Below, piece after piece: positions 1-8,765 of a DNA stretch of 64,000 nt. The stretch is from the NCBI GenBank assembly GCA_963757155.1, contig CAVWQS010000012.1, forward strand, positions 186,001-250,000, in the 5' to 3' direction. The stretch's first letter is position 1; each line of letters opens with the position of its first letter. The notes under the pieces are model-generated. The model made no database searches, was not told where the DNA came from, and worked only from the letters and a program-made list of their open reading frames with translations. The DNA is from DASXQK01 sp963757155 (GTDB lineage Bacteria; Pseudomonadota; Alphaproteobacteria; Dongiales; Dongiaceae). Position numbers and translations under genes: made by a program.

Positions 1-124
1 CGCCCATGAGGCGGCGGCCCCCTGGATCGCCCGCGCCCAGGCGCGCTTTGCGACCGATGCGGCGGCGAAGAAGCTGGCGGCCGCCTTGCTCGCCGCCCTT
101 GCCGGCGCGGGAGCCGCGCCGTGA
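1..124 (+). CDS. C-terminal end of an unidentified protein
   Basis: Only about the last 40 codons of a gene that begins outside the window are present, ending with TGA at 122-124. They encode an Ala/Leu-rich helical tail with no recognisable motif. The stop overlaps the GTG start of hemY (GTGA), so the two genes are very likely cotranscribed. In many alphaproteobacteria the gene just before hemY is a mitofilin-like (COG4223) inner-membrane protein downstream of hemC/hemD. That identity is inferred from position alone. Confidence 0.5.
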   Translation, partial: AHEAAAPWIARAQARFATDAAAKKLAAALLAALAGAGAAP

Positions 125-1615
125 CCTTCTGGCGCTGGCTCTTCTTCCTCATCAAGGTCGGCGTGGTGGCCGTGCTGGCGGTCTGGGTCGCCCAGCATCC
201 CGGCCATGTGAGCTTCGTCTGGCTCGGCTATCGCGTCGATACCCGCATCGGCGTGCTGCTCGCCATCCTGCTGCTGCTGCTCCTGCTGTTCATGTTGCTG
301 CATGGGCTCTGGCGCCTGGTCTGGCGCGGCCCGCGCGACCTCGGCCGGTTGCGCGCCGAGCGCAAGCGCCGCCAGGGCTATCGCGCCCTCAGCCAAGGCA
401 TGGCGGCGGTGGCGGCGGGGGATGCGGCGGAGGCCCGGCGCCAGGCCCGCCTCGCCAACAAGCTGCTCCACGATCCGCCGCTGATCCTCCTGCTCGCGGC
501 CCAGACCGCCCAGCTCGGCGGCGACGAGACCGCGGCGCGGCGCTACTTCACCGCCATGCTGGAGCGGCCGGAGACCGCCTTCCTCGGCCTGCGCGGGCTG
601 CTGATGCAGGCGCTGAAGGCCGGCGACCGGCGCGAGGCGCTCGAGCTCGCGCGCCGCGCCTATGAGGAGCGGCCGAAGACGGGCTGGGCCATCACCACCC
701 TTCTCGATCTCCATCTCGAGGGCGGCGACTGGGCCCAGGCCATGCCGCTGCTGCTCCAGGCGGGGAAGCTGAAGGCGATCCCCGAGGCCGAGGCCCGGCG
801 CAAGCGCGCCGTGCTGCTGGCGGAAAAGGCCCGCGTCGAGACGCCTGCCACGGCCCTTCCCGCCGCGCGCGAGGCGGTGAAGCTGGCGCCGGATCTGGTG
901 CCGGCCCGGGTCGCAGCTCGCCCGCCTGCTGACCGAGGCCGGGCGCCAGCGCGAGGCGACCAAGGTGATCGAGCAGGGCTGGTCCATGGGACCGCATCCT
1001 GAGCTGGCGGCCGCCTACGCGGCCCTCCAGCCCGAGGAGGCGCCGATCGCCCGCTACCGCCGCTTCGAGAAGCTGAGCGCGCTGGCGCCGCGCCATCGCG
1101 AGAGCCTGCTGGCGCTGGCCGAATGCGCCATGGCCGCCGGGCTCTGGGGCGAGGCGCGCAAGGATCTGGAATTCGTCGCCGAGGCGGAGCATGGCCATCC
1201 CAGCCAGCGCCTCGCGCGGCTGATGGTCCGCCTCGCCGAGGGCGAGCACGGCGATGCCGCCGCAATCCGCCGCTGGCTGACCGCCGCGGCCGAGGCCGAT
1301 CCGGAACCCGGCTGGCGCTGCACCCGCTGCGGCACGCTTGCTGCGGCCTGGCAGGCCAACTGCCCGCATTGCCGCGCCTTCGATACCCTCATCTGGCAGG
1401 CCTCGCCGCGGGCCGCCGCCCCCTCGGTCCTCGTCGCCGGTCCCATCGCCGGCGCGCTGCCGGCGCCCGTGGCCGGTGGTCCCGCGCCCGCCGCGGCAGG
1501 GCCCCAAGTCAGCCTGCCCGGCACCGCGACACGGCCCGCCACGCCGGTACCCAATGCCCCCAGCCCCGCGGCCCCGCCGACCGCCCCGGTTGACGCCGCC
1601 CGCCTGGTGAACTAG
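121..1615 (+). CDS. hemY: HemY-like inner-membrane TPR protein (single-base frameshift near 913)
   Basis: HemY is a membrane-anchored TPR protein of the protohaem pathway in proteobacteria; its exact biochemical role is unsettled. The first part (GTG at 121) has two transmembrane helices at residues about 5-25 and 42-64, followed by TPR-type helices. The second part continues the TPRs and ends with the alphaproteobacterial HemY signature CTRCG...CPHC, a zinc-ribbon-like Cys cluster just before IW, then a Pro/Ala-rich tail. The reading frame changes at about 913, where one extra G before CAG breaks it; removing it gives a continuous 497-residue protein of normal length. The start is set by the GTGA overlap with the upstream gene. 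The frameshift is probably a sequence error. Confidence 0.88.
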
Positions 1616-1655
1616 CTTCCGCGCGCTTTTCTCCGCAGAAACTTCCGGCGACAGT

Positions 1656-1730
1656 GCCCCGATAGCTCAGCGGTAGAGCAACCGCTTCGTAAGCGGTAGG
1701 CCGTTGGTTCAAATCCGACTCGGGGCACCA
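1656..1730 (+). tRNA. tRNA-Thr (anticodon CGT)
   Basis: A full cloverleaf is visible. The acceptor GCCCCGA (1656-1662) pairs with TCGGGGC (1720-1726), the D arm is GCTC/GAGC, the anticodon stem ACCGC/GCGGT closes the loop TTCGTAA, and the T arm is GTTGG/CCGAC. The anticodon CGT reads ACG codons (Thr). The CCA end is encoded (1728-1730). It lies 40 bp after hemY. Confidence 0.97.
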
Positions 1731-1851
1731 GTTTCTTCAAGCCGCCAGCCGCTGTCAGCGGCGCATTCGACGGCGGCGCAGCCGGACCCGCGACCCTTGC
1801 TGAAAACTTCGCAAGGGCGCCTTGCAGCCGATACGCTAGAATGCGCCCGCC

Positions 1852-2310
1852 ATGGCGCTCCTTCTCAACATCCTCTGGCTCATCTTCGGCGGCCTCGAGC
1901 TCGGCCTCAGCTGGCTCGTCGCCTCGCTGATCATGTTCGTCTCGATCGTCGGCATTCCCTGGGGCCGGGCGGCGTTCAACATCGCGGTCTACACTTTCTT
2001 CCCCTTCGGCAACGAGGCGATCAGCCGCTACGAGCTGACGGGCGAGGAGGATATCGGCACCGGCCCGCTGGGCTTCATCGGCAATGTGATCTGGTTCATC
2101 TTCGCCGGGATCTGGCTGGCGATCGCCCATTTCGTCATCGGCGTCGTCTGCTTCATCACCATCATCGGCATCCCCTTCGGCATCGTCCATTTCAAGCTGC
2201 TGCGCATCTCGCTGGCGCCCATCGGCCTGGCGGTCGTGCCCAAGGAAGTCGCCGAAGAGGCGCGCCGCCGCAGCGCCGGCTTCCCCGTGGAGCGCCGCCG
2301 GCCGTACTAG
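1852..2310 (+). CDS. yccF: YccF-family (DUF307) inner-membrane protein
   Basis: A 152-residue membrane protein with the duplicated YccF inner-membrane domain. Each half carries a GIP(W/F)G motif (GIPWGRAAFNIA near residue 35; GIPFGIVHFKL near 110) preceded by a hydrophobic helix. Four transmembrane segments are likely, with a short basic C-terminal tail. The family has no established biochemical function. It is a single-gene unit after tRNA-Thr; no strong ribosome binding site is seen before the ATG, but the first hydrophobic helix begins right after this Met. Confidence 0.85.
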   Translation: MALLLNILWLIFGGLELGLSWLVASLIMFVSIVGIPWGRAAFNIAVYTFFPFGNEAISRYELTGEEDIGTGPLGFIGNVIWFIFAGIWLAIAHFVIGVVCFITIIGIPFGIVHFKLLRISLAPIGLAVVPKEVAEEARRRSAGFPVERRRPY

Positions 2311-2405
2311 GCCCGAGCGCACCCGCTTCTCGTCATCCATCGCCGTCTGGTGCTGACCTCGCCACATCCTCGCACGCGTGCCCCATCTCCTCGAAGTTCG
2401 CGGCT

Positions 2406-3269
2406 CTAGGGCAGGCGCTTCAGCTCCGCCGCGGCCGCGCCATAGCTGCGGCTGAAATAGATGAAATTGCTGCGATAGAGATCGCAATCGGCCAGCACCT
2501 TGGTGAAGCGCTGCTTCGCCTCGTCCTTGCGCCCCTGGATGAGCGCATCCTCGCCGAGATAGAACCCGGCATCGCAGCCTTGCTGCAGCTGCTCGGCCTT
2601 GCTGCCGATGGCGGCGGCCGCCTCGACCTGGGCGGCGGTCGCCCGGCCGCGGAAATAAGCGACGGCCGGCCCCGGCCAGGAATTGACATCGATGGCCGCG
2701 GCGGCGCGCTGAAACGCCGCGTCATCCTCGAGGCCGGCCCGGGCGCGGGCGAGATGGAGCCAGAGCAGGAATCCTGCATCGCCGGGATCGCCCGCCTGGA
2801 CGATGGCGTAATCCTCCGCCGCTTCGGCGAACTTGCCGAGATAGAAGGCGGCCATGGCGCGGTTGGCCCGGGCGAAGCTGTCCTGGGGCGCGATGCGGAT
2901 CGCCGCATCGTCATCGGCGATGGCGAGCTCGGCCTCGCCCCGCTGCAGATGAACCATGCCGCGGCCGACATAGGGCGCGGGGTTCTGCGGGTCTTGCGCG
3001 ATCACCGCATCGAAACCCGCGATGGCCTCCTCGGTGCGCCCGCGCACGCCGAGCGCATTGGCGCGCAGCCCCATGATCAGGAGCCGGCCCTTGGGGTTGA
3101 GGTCGCTGGTTGCCAGTGCCGCGTCATAGAGGCGGATCGCCTCGTCCCACTGGCCCTGCAGCTGCGCCTGATGGCCGGCATTGGCCAAAGCGACGCCGTC
3201 GGCACGGGCCTGGCCGGGACTCACGAGGAAGAACAGCAGCAGAAGCCATCCGAGCTTGCGCATGATCAT
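2406..3269 (-). CDS. Exported tetratricopeptide-repeat protein
   Basis: A 287-residue protein with a clear signal peptide (MIMRKL, then a Leu-rich core, cleavage after GQARA). Four to five TPR motifs span residues about 30-190 (for example NPAPYVGRGMVHLQRGEAEL), followed by a less regular helical region. It has no enzymatic motif and probably acts as a periplasmic scaffold. The frame is open further upstream, but the ATG at 3269 is preferred because GGGGA lies just upstream and the signal peptide starts there. Isolated gene, divergent from the NTF2-like gene at 3431. Confidence 0.75.
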   Translation of the reverse strand: MIMRKLGWLLLLFFLVSPGQARADGVALANAGHQAQLQGQWDEAIRLYDAALATSDLNPKGRLLIMGLRANALGVRGRTEEAIAGFDAVIAQDPQNPAPYVGRGMVHLQRGEAELAIADDDAAIRIAPQDSFARANRAMAAFYLGKFAEAAEDYAIVQAGDPGDAGFLLWLHLARARAGLEDDAAFQRAAAAIDVNSWPGPAVAYFRGRATAAQVEAAAAIGSKAEQLQQGCDAGFYLGEDALIQGRKDEAKQRFTKVLADCDLYRSNFIYFSRSYGAAAAELKRLP

Positions 3270-3430
3270 CGCCTGGTCCCCGCGGCTTGAGGTCTCTCGA
3301 GCTTGCGCCGGCGATCTTACGAAACCATGACGCTCCCGTCTTGCCCCTGCTCCCCCTTGAGGGAAGCAACCCGAACTGGTAGAGCCTGCCGCGGCGAGAC
3401 CGGCCGCCGACAGCATGAGGGAGAGACGCG

Positions 3431-3829
3431 ATGACGGGGGAAGATCTGCATGTTCGCGAGCATGTGCTGGCGGCGCTCGATCGCCTGACCGGTCTGATCA
3501 ACGCCCAGGACATGGCGGCGCTGAACGAGTTCGATCCCTCGCCCGACACGGTGTTCATCGGCTCGGAATCCTGGGAGATCATCGAGGGGCCGGTGAAGCT
3601 CTTCGAATTCTTCGAGACGATCTGCAGCCAGCCCGAGCGCTTCTCCTGGGACTGGCGGCGGCGCAGCGTCTCCTCGGCGGGGAATGTCGCCTGGCTGCTG
3701 GCCGATGGCGAGTTCGTCCGCACGGGCCCCGAGGGCGAGGATCGCACGCCCTATCGCGTCACCGGCGTGCTGATCTATTCCGGCGAGCGCTGGCGCTGGC
3801 GCCAGTTCCACGGCGCCCAGCCGATCTAG
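3431..3829 (+). CDS. NTF2-like / SnoaL-type small protein
   Basis: A 132-residue protein of the cone-shaped NTF2-like fold (DUF4440/SnoaL-like): an N-terminal helix pair, then a curved sheet with FIGSESWEIIEG and a late RWRWRQFHG strand. These proteins are small enzymes or ligand binders; no catalytic residue set can be assigned, so the function is unknown. A good ribosome binding site (GAGGGAGAG) precedes the ATG. The L,D-transpeptidase starts 25 bp downstream, so the two may share a transcript. Confidence 0.7.
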   Translation: MTGEDLHVREHVLAALDRLTGLINAQDMAALNEFDPSPDTVFIGSESWEIIEGPVKLFEFFETICSQPERFSWDWRRRSVSSAGNVAWLLADGEFVRTGPEGEDRTPYRVTGVLIYSGERWRWRQFHGAQPI

Positions 3830-3854
3830 AGCCGTCGGGCGGCGCGCCGCAGCC

Positions 3855-4352
3855 ATGGATCTGATCGTGACCGGGAACGGCGAGGCGCGCTGGGGCGAGC
3901 ATCTCTGGCGCTGCGCCTTGGGCCCGGTCGGGGTCGCGGCGGAAAAGCGCGAGGGGGACGGCGCGACCCCGGCGGGGCGCTTCGCCTTCCGCCGGCTGCT
4001 CTACCGGCCCGATCGCCTGGCGCCGCCGCCCACGGGCCTCGCCTTGCTGCCGCTGGCGCCAAGCGATGGCTGGTGCGATGAGCCCGGCGATCCGCTCTAC
4101 AACCGGCCGGTCACCTTGCCCTATAAGGCGCGCCATGAGGTCCTGTGGCGCCGCGACGACATCTACGACCTGATCGTCGTGCTCGGCCATAACGACGATC
4201 CGGTGCGGCCGGGCGCCGGCAGCGCCGTCTTCCTGCATGTCGCACGGCCCGATTTCTCGCCGACGGCGGGTTGCATCGTGCTGGCGAAGCACGATCTTCT
4301 CACCTTGCTCGCCAAGGCGAGCCCCGGCGACGGGATCGATGTGAGGCTTTAG
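3855..4352 (+). CDS. L,D-transpeptidase family protein (YkuD domain)
   Basis: A 165-residue single-domain YkuD protein. The catalytic motif is clear: His128 in FLHVARP and the nucleophile Cys140 in SPTAGCIVL. These enzymes cleave a tetrapeptide stem and form 3-3 cross-links in peptidoglycan or attach proteins to it. There is no obvious signal peptide from this ATG, as in the short COG3786 subgroup, so export is uncertain. It lies 12 bp before the DUF938 methyltransferase, probably in the same operon. Confidence 0.85.
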   Translation: MDLIVTGNGEARWGEHLWRCALGPVGVAAEKREGDGATPAGRFAFRRLLYRPDRLAPPPTGLALLPLAPSDGWCDEPGDPLYNRPVTLPYKARHEVLWRRDDIYDLIVVLGHNDDPVRPGAGSAVFLHVARPDFSPTAGCIVLAKHDLLTLLAKASPGDGIDVRL

Positions 4353-4364
4353 GAGGGCCGGTCC

Positions 4365-5042
4365 ATGGCGGAATTCGTGGTCGAGTTCGGCCAAGACGGA
4401 CCGCCGCCGGCGGACGGAAGATTGGACGCCGCGGCCTTCCATCGCAATCATCAGCCGATCTGGTCGGTCCTCGCCCCGTTCCTCCTGGGCAAGACGGGCG
4501 ATGTGCTGGAGGCCGGCAGCGGCACCGGCCAGCATGCGGTGGAATTCGCCGGGCGCAGCCCGGGCATCACCTGGTGGCCCAGCGACTATAATCAGAAGCA
4601 TCTCGAGAGCATCGCCGCCTGGCGGCGCCATTCGAAGCTTCCGAACATTCGTCCGCCGCTGCGCATCGATCTCCTCGATCCCGCGTGGCGCCTGCCGCCG
4701 GACGAAAGCCGGACTGCCGGCGGGCTGCTGGCGATTCTCTGCGCCAATGTCATCCATATCGCGCCCTGGCAGATCGCCGAGAACCTGCTGGCCGGTGCGG
4801 CGCGCCAGCTGCGCCCCGACGGCCGGCTGTTCCTCTACGGGCCCTTCATGCGCGACGGGCAGCATACGTCGCCCAGCAATGCGGAGTTCGACGCATCGCT
4901 CCGGGCCCGCGATCCCGAGTGGGGCGTGCGCGATATCGCCGATCTCCGCGCCGTCGCCGATCGCGTGGGCCTGCGGATCGCGGCGATCAACGAGATGCCG
5001 GCGAATAATCTGACGCTGGTTTTCGAGCGAGTCCCGGGGTAG
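4365..5042 (+). CDS. DUF938-family SAM-dependent methyltransferase
   Basis: A 225-residue class I methyltransferase of the DUF938 family. The SAM-binding loop is VLEAGSGTGQHAVEFA (residues about 45-60), preceded by the family N-terminal FHRNHQPIW motif and followed by ILCANVIHIAPW. The substrate is unknown. The ATG has a good ribosome binding site (AGGAGGG). It is the last gene of the short plus-strand run from 3431 and converges on ribA. Confidence 0.85.
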   Translation: MAEFVVEFGQDGPPPADGRLDAAAFHRNHQPIWSVLAPFLLGKTGDVLEAGSGTGQHAVEFAGRSPGITWWPSDYNQKHLESIAAWRRHSKLPNIRPPLRIDLLDPAWRLPPDESRTAGGLLAILCANVIHIAPWQIAENLLAGAARQLRPDGRLFLYGPFMRDGQHTSPSNAEFDASLRARDPEWGVRDIADLRAVADRVGLRIAAINEMPANNLTLVFERVPG

Positions 5043-5090
5043 CAGCAGAGACTCTTCAGGGAGGTGCGCGCCTCGCTCGCTCTCTCTGCG

Positions 5091-5263
5091 TCATGGTCGG
5101 CGAAGGCCGACCATCCACGAGTTTGCTAGCCGAGAAATGGGGTGTCTGACGCCCTTTCCCGATCATCCAGCAGTGAGGGGAACGGCATGATGACCGAGCT
5201 TTGCTGCGATCAGCGATTGTGGGGCAGGAAAACTCGTGGATGGTCGGCCTTCGCCGACCATGA
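5091..5263. repeat. 173-bp inverted-repeat element with 34-bp perfect arms
   Basis: Two perfect 34-base inverted arms (5091-5124 and 5230-5263) flank 105 bases without a gene. Each arm itself contains a hairpin: ATGGTCGGC, a 4-base loop, GCCGACCAT (5093-5114 and 5240-5261). It sits between the convergent DUF938 gene and ribA. A degraded relative of the inner hairpin lies at 30436-30457 and a half-site near 56690. There is no open frame inside, so it resembles a MITE-like or paired REP-like unit. Confidence 0.8.
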
Positions 5264-5305
5264 CGTTGAAAGAATGAGGCTTGTTCGTCGACTGCTTGGG
5301 CGCGC

Positions 5306-6544
5306 CTAGAACATATGCCCGAAGCGCGTGGCCTTGGTTTCGAGGTAACCCTCGTTGTGGCGGTTCGAGGGGAAGACATGGGGGACGCGCTCGACCACGG
5401 CGATGCCGAGGCGGGCGAGGCCGGCCACCTTCTCGGGATTGTTGGTCATCAGCCGCACCGATTCGAATCCCAGGCGGCGCAGCATCTCGGCCGCGGGCAG
5501 ATAGATCCGCTCATCGGCGTCGAAGCCCAGCTGGAGATTGGCCTCCAGCGTATCGGCGCCGCGGTCCTGCAGGCGATACGCCCGGAGCTTGTTGACGAGG
5601 CCGATGCCGCGGCCCTCCTGGGCCAGATAGAGCAGCAGGCCGCTGCCCTGGCGCGCGATCTCGGCGATGGCGCCCTGGAGCTGGTCGCCGCAGTCGCAGC
5701 GCAGCGACCCCAGCAGATCGCCGGTGAGGCAGGCCGAATGCAGCCGCGTCAGCACCGGGCGGCCGGGCGCCGGCTCGCCGATCACGATGGCGAGATGCTC
5801 GATGCCGCCGTCGCCCGGGCGGAAGGTGATGATGCGGGTGGCCTCGGCGCCGGCCAGCGGCACATGCGCCTCGCTGACGGGGACGAGGCTGCGGCTCGCC
5901 AGGGTCTCATAGCTCGCGATGTCGCCGACGCCCACGGCCAGGATGTCCTCGGCGGCGGCGAAGGCCCGCCCGTCGCCGGCCTCGGCGGGCAGCAGGCCGA
6001 TGGCGACGGCGGGGAGAAGGCGGGCCTGCTTGGCGAGCGCGATGGCGGCTTCGGCATAGGCGGCGAGATTGCCGGTGGCGACGCTTGCGAGCGGCAGGCG
6101 ATGGACGGCGGGTGCGGCGGGGGAAGCGGTGGGATCGGCCAGCCGGCGGAGCAGATCGGCCTCGCCGGCCGGATCGACCGGCAGGACGCAGACGCTGGGA
6201 CCCCCGGGGGTGATCCGGCTCGCCGGCACCAGGCCGAGGGCCACGGCGCGGTGGGCCGTCAGGGCGAGGAAGACCTTGCTCCCCGAGGCTTCACCTGCCG
6301 CCGGGCCGGCCAGCAGCGCGAACAGCCGGGCGAGGTCCTCGCCGTCGCCGGTCTCGGCGGCCAGCACCAGGGCGCCCGCGGCCCCGTCGCCCACCAGGAC
6401 CGGCGCGCCCCGGCGCAGCTCGGCCATGGCGCGGTCGACGGCGGCCAGGGTCCGGCGCGTCGGCTTGTCGATGCCGGCGTTGGTTGGGCCGGCGTTGGCT
6501 GAGCTCGTGCTCGGTGTGGTGCTCTCTGGGGCGTGGTCGGGCAT
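5306..6544 (-). CDS. ribA: GTP cyclohydrolase II (riboflavin biosynthesis)
   Basis: RibA opens GTP to the first riboflavin precursor. The C-terminal half has the full GCHII signature: zinc-ligand cysteines in SACLTGDLLGSLRCDCG, then QEGRGIGLVNKLRAY, and a normal FGHMF-type end. The N-terminal ~200 residues resemble 3,4-dihydroxy-2-butanone-4-phosphate synthase (RRGAPVLVGD...LVLAAE), but its acidic substrate motif is missing, as in other alphaproteobacterial RibA proteins, so only GCHII activity is expected. The start is placed at the ATG at 6544 (412 residues); an in-frame start at 6607 is also possible. Transcribed divergently from the response regulator. Confidence 0.9.
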   Translation of the reverse strand: MPDHAPESTTPSTSSANAGPTNAGIDKPTRRTLAAVDRAMAELRRGAPVLVGDGAAGALVLAAETGDGEDLARLFALLAGPAAGEASGSKVFLALTAHRAVALGLVPASRITPGGPSVCVLPVDPAGEADLLRRLADPTASPAAPAVHRLPLASVATGNLAAYAEAAIALAKQARLLPAVAIGLLPAEAGDGRAFAAAEDILAVGVGDIASYETLASRSLVPVSEAHVPLAGAEATRIITFRPGDGGIEHLAIVIGEPAPGRPVLTRLHSACLTGDLLGSLRCDCGDQLQGAIAEIARQGSGLLLYLAQEGRGIGLVNKLRAYRLQDRGADTLEANLQLGFDADERIYLPAAEMLRRLGFESVRLMTNNPEKVAGLARLGIAVVERVPHVFPSNRHNEGYLETKATRFGHMF

Positions 6545-6731
6545 CAGGGGTACTCGAAAGCAGCTAAGGGCCTGCCGGCCGCGCGCAAGGACGGGGGTGC
6601 GCGGCAAAACGCAGCGGGAACGGCGGCTTGCGCCCGGCGGGCAGGGGGTGTTATCTCACCTTGCGCATGCATTTCCAACCCTGACGGCGCGCCAAGCCGG
6701 CGCTGGCCCGGGTGAACGGCGAGGCGATTCA

Positions 6732-7445
6732 ATGACCTCTGCTGCAATGGACCGCCCGGCGACGAACCGGCGTCTCCTGCTCGTGGACGACGACAAGGCG
6801 CTTCGCCAGTCGTTGGCCGAGCAGCTGCGCCTGGTGGAATCCTTCGACTGCCGCGAGGCCGATACCGGCAAGGGCGCGCTCGACGTCGCGGGCAAGGAGC
6901 GTTTCGACGCCGTGCTCCTCGATATCGGCCTGCCCGACATGGACGGCCGCGAGGTCTGCCGCCTGCTGCGCCGGGCCGGGGTCTCGGCCCCCATCATCAT
7001 GCTGACCGCCGCCGATACCGATGCCGATACCATCCTCGGCCTCGATTCCGGGGCCAATGACTACATCACCAAGCCCTTCCGCATGGGCGTGCTGCTGGCG
7101 CGGCTGCGCGCCCAGCTGCGCCAGCATGCCCAGAGCGAGGACGCCATCTTCACCATCGGGCCCTATACCTTCCGGCCCGCGGCCAAGATGCTGCTCGATC
7201 AGACCGGCAAGAAGAAGATCCGCCTGACCGAGAAGGAAACGGCGATCCTGAAATATCTCTACCGCGCGGGCTCGCGGGTGATCGGCCGCGACACGCTGCT
7301 GGGCGAGGTCTGGGGCTACAACGCCGGCGTCACCACCCATACGCTGGAGACCCATGTCTACCGCCTGCGCCAGAAGATCGAGCGCGATCCGACCCAAGCC
7401 GAGATCCTGGTGACCGAGCCCGGCGGTTATCGCCTGGTGCCCTGA
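6732..7445 (+). CDS. OmpR/PhoB-type response regulator (orphan)
   Basis: A 237-residue two-domain regulator. The receiver domain (about 14-128) has the acidic pocket DDD (19-21), phospho-acceptor Asp64 in LLDIGLPDMDG, switch Thr92 and Lys114 in TKP. The winged-helix DNA-binding domain follows, ending with ETHVYRLRQKIE and the GGYRLVP tail. No histidine kinase lies beside it. The ATG at 6732 follows GGCGAGG; ATG 6747 is an alternative. Its 3' end overlaps the MFS gene on the other strand by 19 bp, so antisense transcription is likely. Confidence 0.9.
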   Translation: MTSAAMDRPATNRRLLLVDDDKALRQSLAEQLRLVESFDCREADTGKGALDVAGKERFDAVLLDIGLPDMDGREVCRLLRRAGVSAPIIMLTAADTDADTILGLDSGANDYITKPFRMGVLLARLRAQLRQHAQSEDAIFTIGPYTFRPAAKMLLDQTGKKKIRLTEKETAILKYLYRAGSRVIGRDTLLGEVWGYNAGVTTHTLETHVYRLRQKIERDPTQAEILVTEPGGYRLVP

Positions 7446-8650
7446 ACCTCCGTCGGGGCGCCGGCCTCCGGCGCGCTTCGGCTCATCCGCAGCATCAGCA
7501 CGAGCACGCCAGCCACGGCCATCGCCCCCAGCGTCGTGCTGCCGAACAACGGCCAGGCCACGCTCCAGCCGCCGGAGAGCTTGGTGGCTTCCGCCAGCAG
7601 GATCGGCCCCAGGAACACGCCGATATTGCGGCCCGTCATGATGAAGCCGAAGGCGGTGGGCGCGCCGGCGCGCCCCATGATCGCGCCCGGCAAGGCGAAG
7701 AGGCAGGTCGGCGTGATGCCGGCGCCGATGCCGTAGACCACCAGCAGGGCCGTGCCGGCGCCGATGCTCTGGCAGTAGGGGATCAGCCACCAGACGGCGG
7801 CCTGGGAGAGCAGCGCGCCGAGCAGAAGGGCCGCCAGCGGCACGCCGGCACCCAGCAGGAAGCCGGTCAGAATGTTAAATCCCAGCAACACGGCCACGGG
7901 CAGCGCATAGGCCGCCGTCGCCCCCATATTGTCCAGGCCCATGACCTCGACCAGATATTGGGGGAGCCAAGTCATATAGGCGAAATATTGCATCGACCAG
8001 AGCAGGAAGATCGAGGCGGCGGCAATGAGCTCGGAGCGCTGGCGCGGGCTGATGCGGCCGTGCGCGCGCTCGGTGGCGCCGGGCGTGGCGAAGGCATCGT
8101 GGCGGCGGAGCGCCAGGGCCCAGAGTCCCAGCAGCAGCGTGGCGCCGGCGCCGGCGAGCCAGAGCATCTGCCAGCTCGGCAATACCAGCGCCAGGCCCGT
8201 GGCGAACAATTGCCCGATGGGAATCCAGGCGGCCATCAGCCCCGTCACGAAGCCGAGATCGCGGCGCGTGGCGCTGCGGCTGGCCAAGGCCGGGCCGGCG
8301 ATGGCGCCGATGGCGAAGGCCACGCCTTCCAGCCCGCGCGCCAGCAGCACCACCAGCCCCGCCGCGGGAAAGGCCAGCGTCAGGAAATTGCCGAGGATGA
8401 AAAATCCGAGGGCGACGAAGAGCAGCGCCAATATGCCGCGGTGCTGCATCGCGCGGCCGATGGGGATGGAGAAGGCGAGGCCGGCCAGCGCATAGACCGC
8501 CATGAAGCCGCCCGCCAGCGTGCGGTCCCAGCCATAGGTGGCGATCATGCCGGGCAGCACCGGCGGCAGCTTGAACTGCTGGAAGGCGACGAGGCAGGCG
8601 AAGGTTATGCCGAAGGCGACGCCGGTCCAGTCGGTTCGATCACGCTGCAT
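7427..8650 (-). CDS. MFS transporter
   Basis: A 407-residue polytopic protein of about 12 hydrophobic helices with MFS layout: a first half with the loop 2-3 motif SIPIGRAMQHR, a central cytoplasmic loop (about residues 195-215) and a second half ending in a basic tail. The fold resembles CynX/NarK-type permeases, but the substrate cannot be told. The frame is open for another 56 codons upstream, but that part is polar and unlike a membrane protein, so ATG 8650 is chosen. Divergent from the MBL-fold gene with a 115-bp gap. Confidence 0.8.
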   Translation of the reverse strand: MQRDRTDWTGVAFGITFACLVAFQQFKLPPVLPGMIATYGWDRTLAGGFMAVYALAGLAFSIPIGRAMQHRGILALLFVALGFFILGNFLTLAFPAAGLVVLLARGLEGVAFAIGAIAGPALASRSATRRDLGFVTGLMAAWIPIGQLFATGLALVLPSWQMLWLAGAGATLLLGLWALALRRHDAFATPGATERAHGRISPRQRSELIAAASIFLLWSMQYFAYMTWLPQYLVEVMGLDNMGATAAYALPVAVLLGFNILTGFLLGAGVPLAALLLGALLSQAAVWWLIPYCQSIGAGTALLVVYGIGAGITPTCLFALPGAIMGRAGAPTAFGFIMTGRNIGVFLGPILLAEATKLSGGWSVAWPLFGSTTLGAMAVAGVLVLMLRMSRSAPEAGAPTEVQGTRR

Positions 8651-8765
8651 GCGGCTTCCCCAAAGGCCGCCAAAGCTGACGGTTTTGCCCAGCCGATGCA
8701 ATGGCTTCGCAGCTTCGCGGGGCTTCGCGCTTGCCCAGCCCGGGGGTTTCTGTACTGTTCGTCCG

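Noticed and set aside
1704..3290. A 528-codon plus-strand frame spanning yccF and the TPR gene
   Set aside because: It starts inside tRNA-Thr, crosses yccF out of frame and runs antisense to the TPR protein; no homologous segment is recognisable.
5315..6502. Long open frame of about 395 codons antisense to ribA
   Set aside because: It mirrors ribA in a GC-rich genome; its translation is Gly/Arg/Gln/Asp-rich low-complexity sequence with no motif, whereas the minus-strand frame has the full GTP cyclohydrolase II signature.
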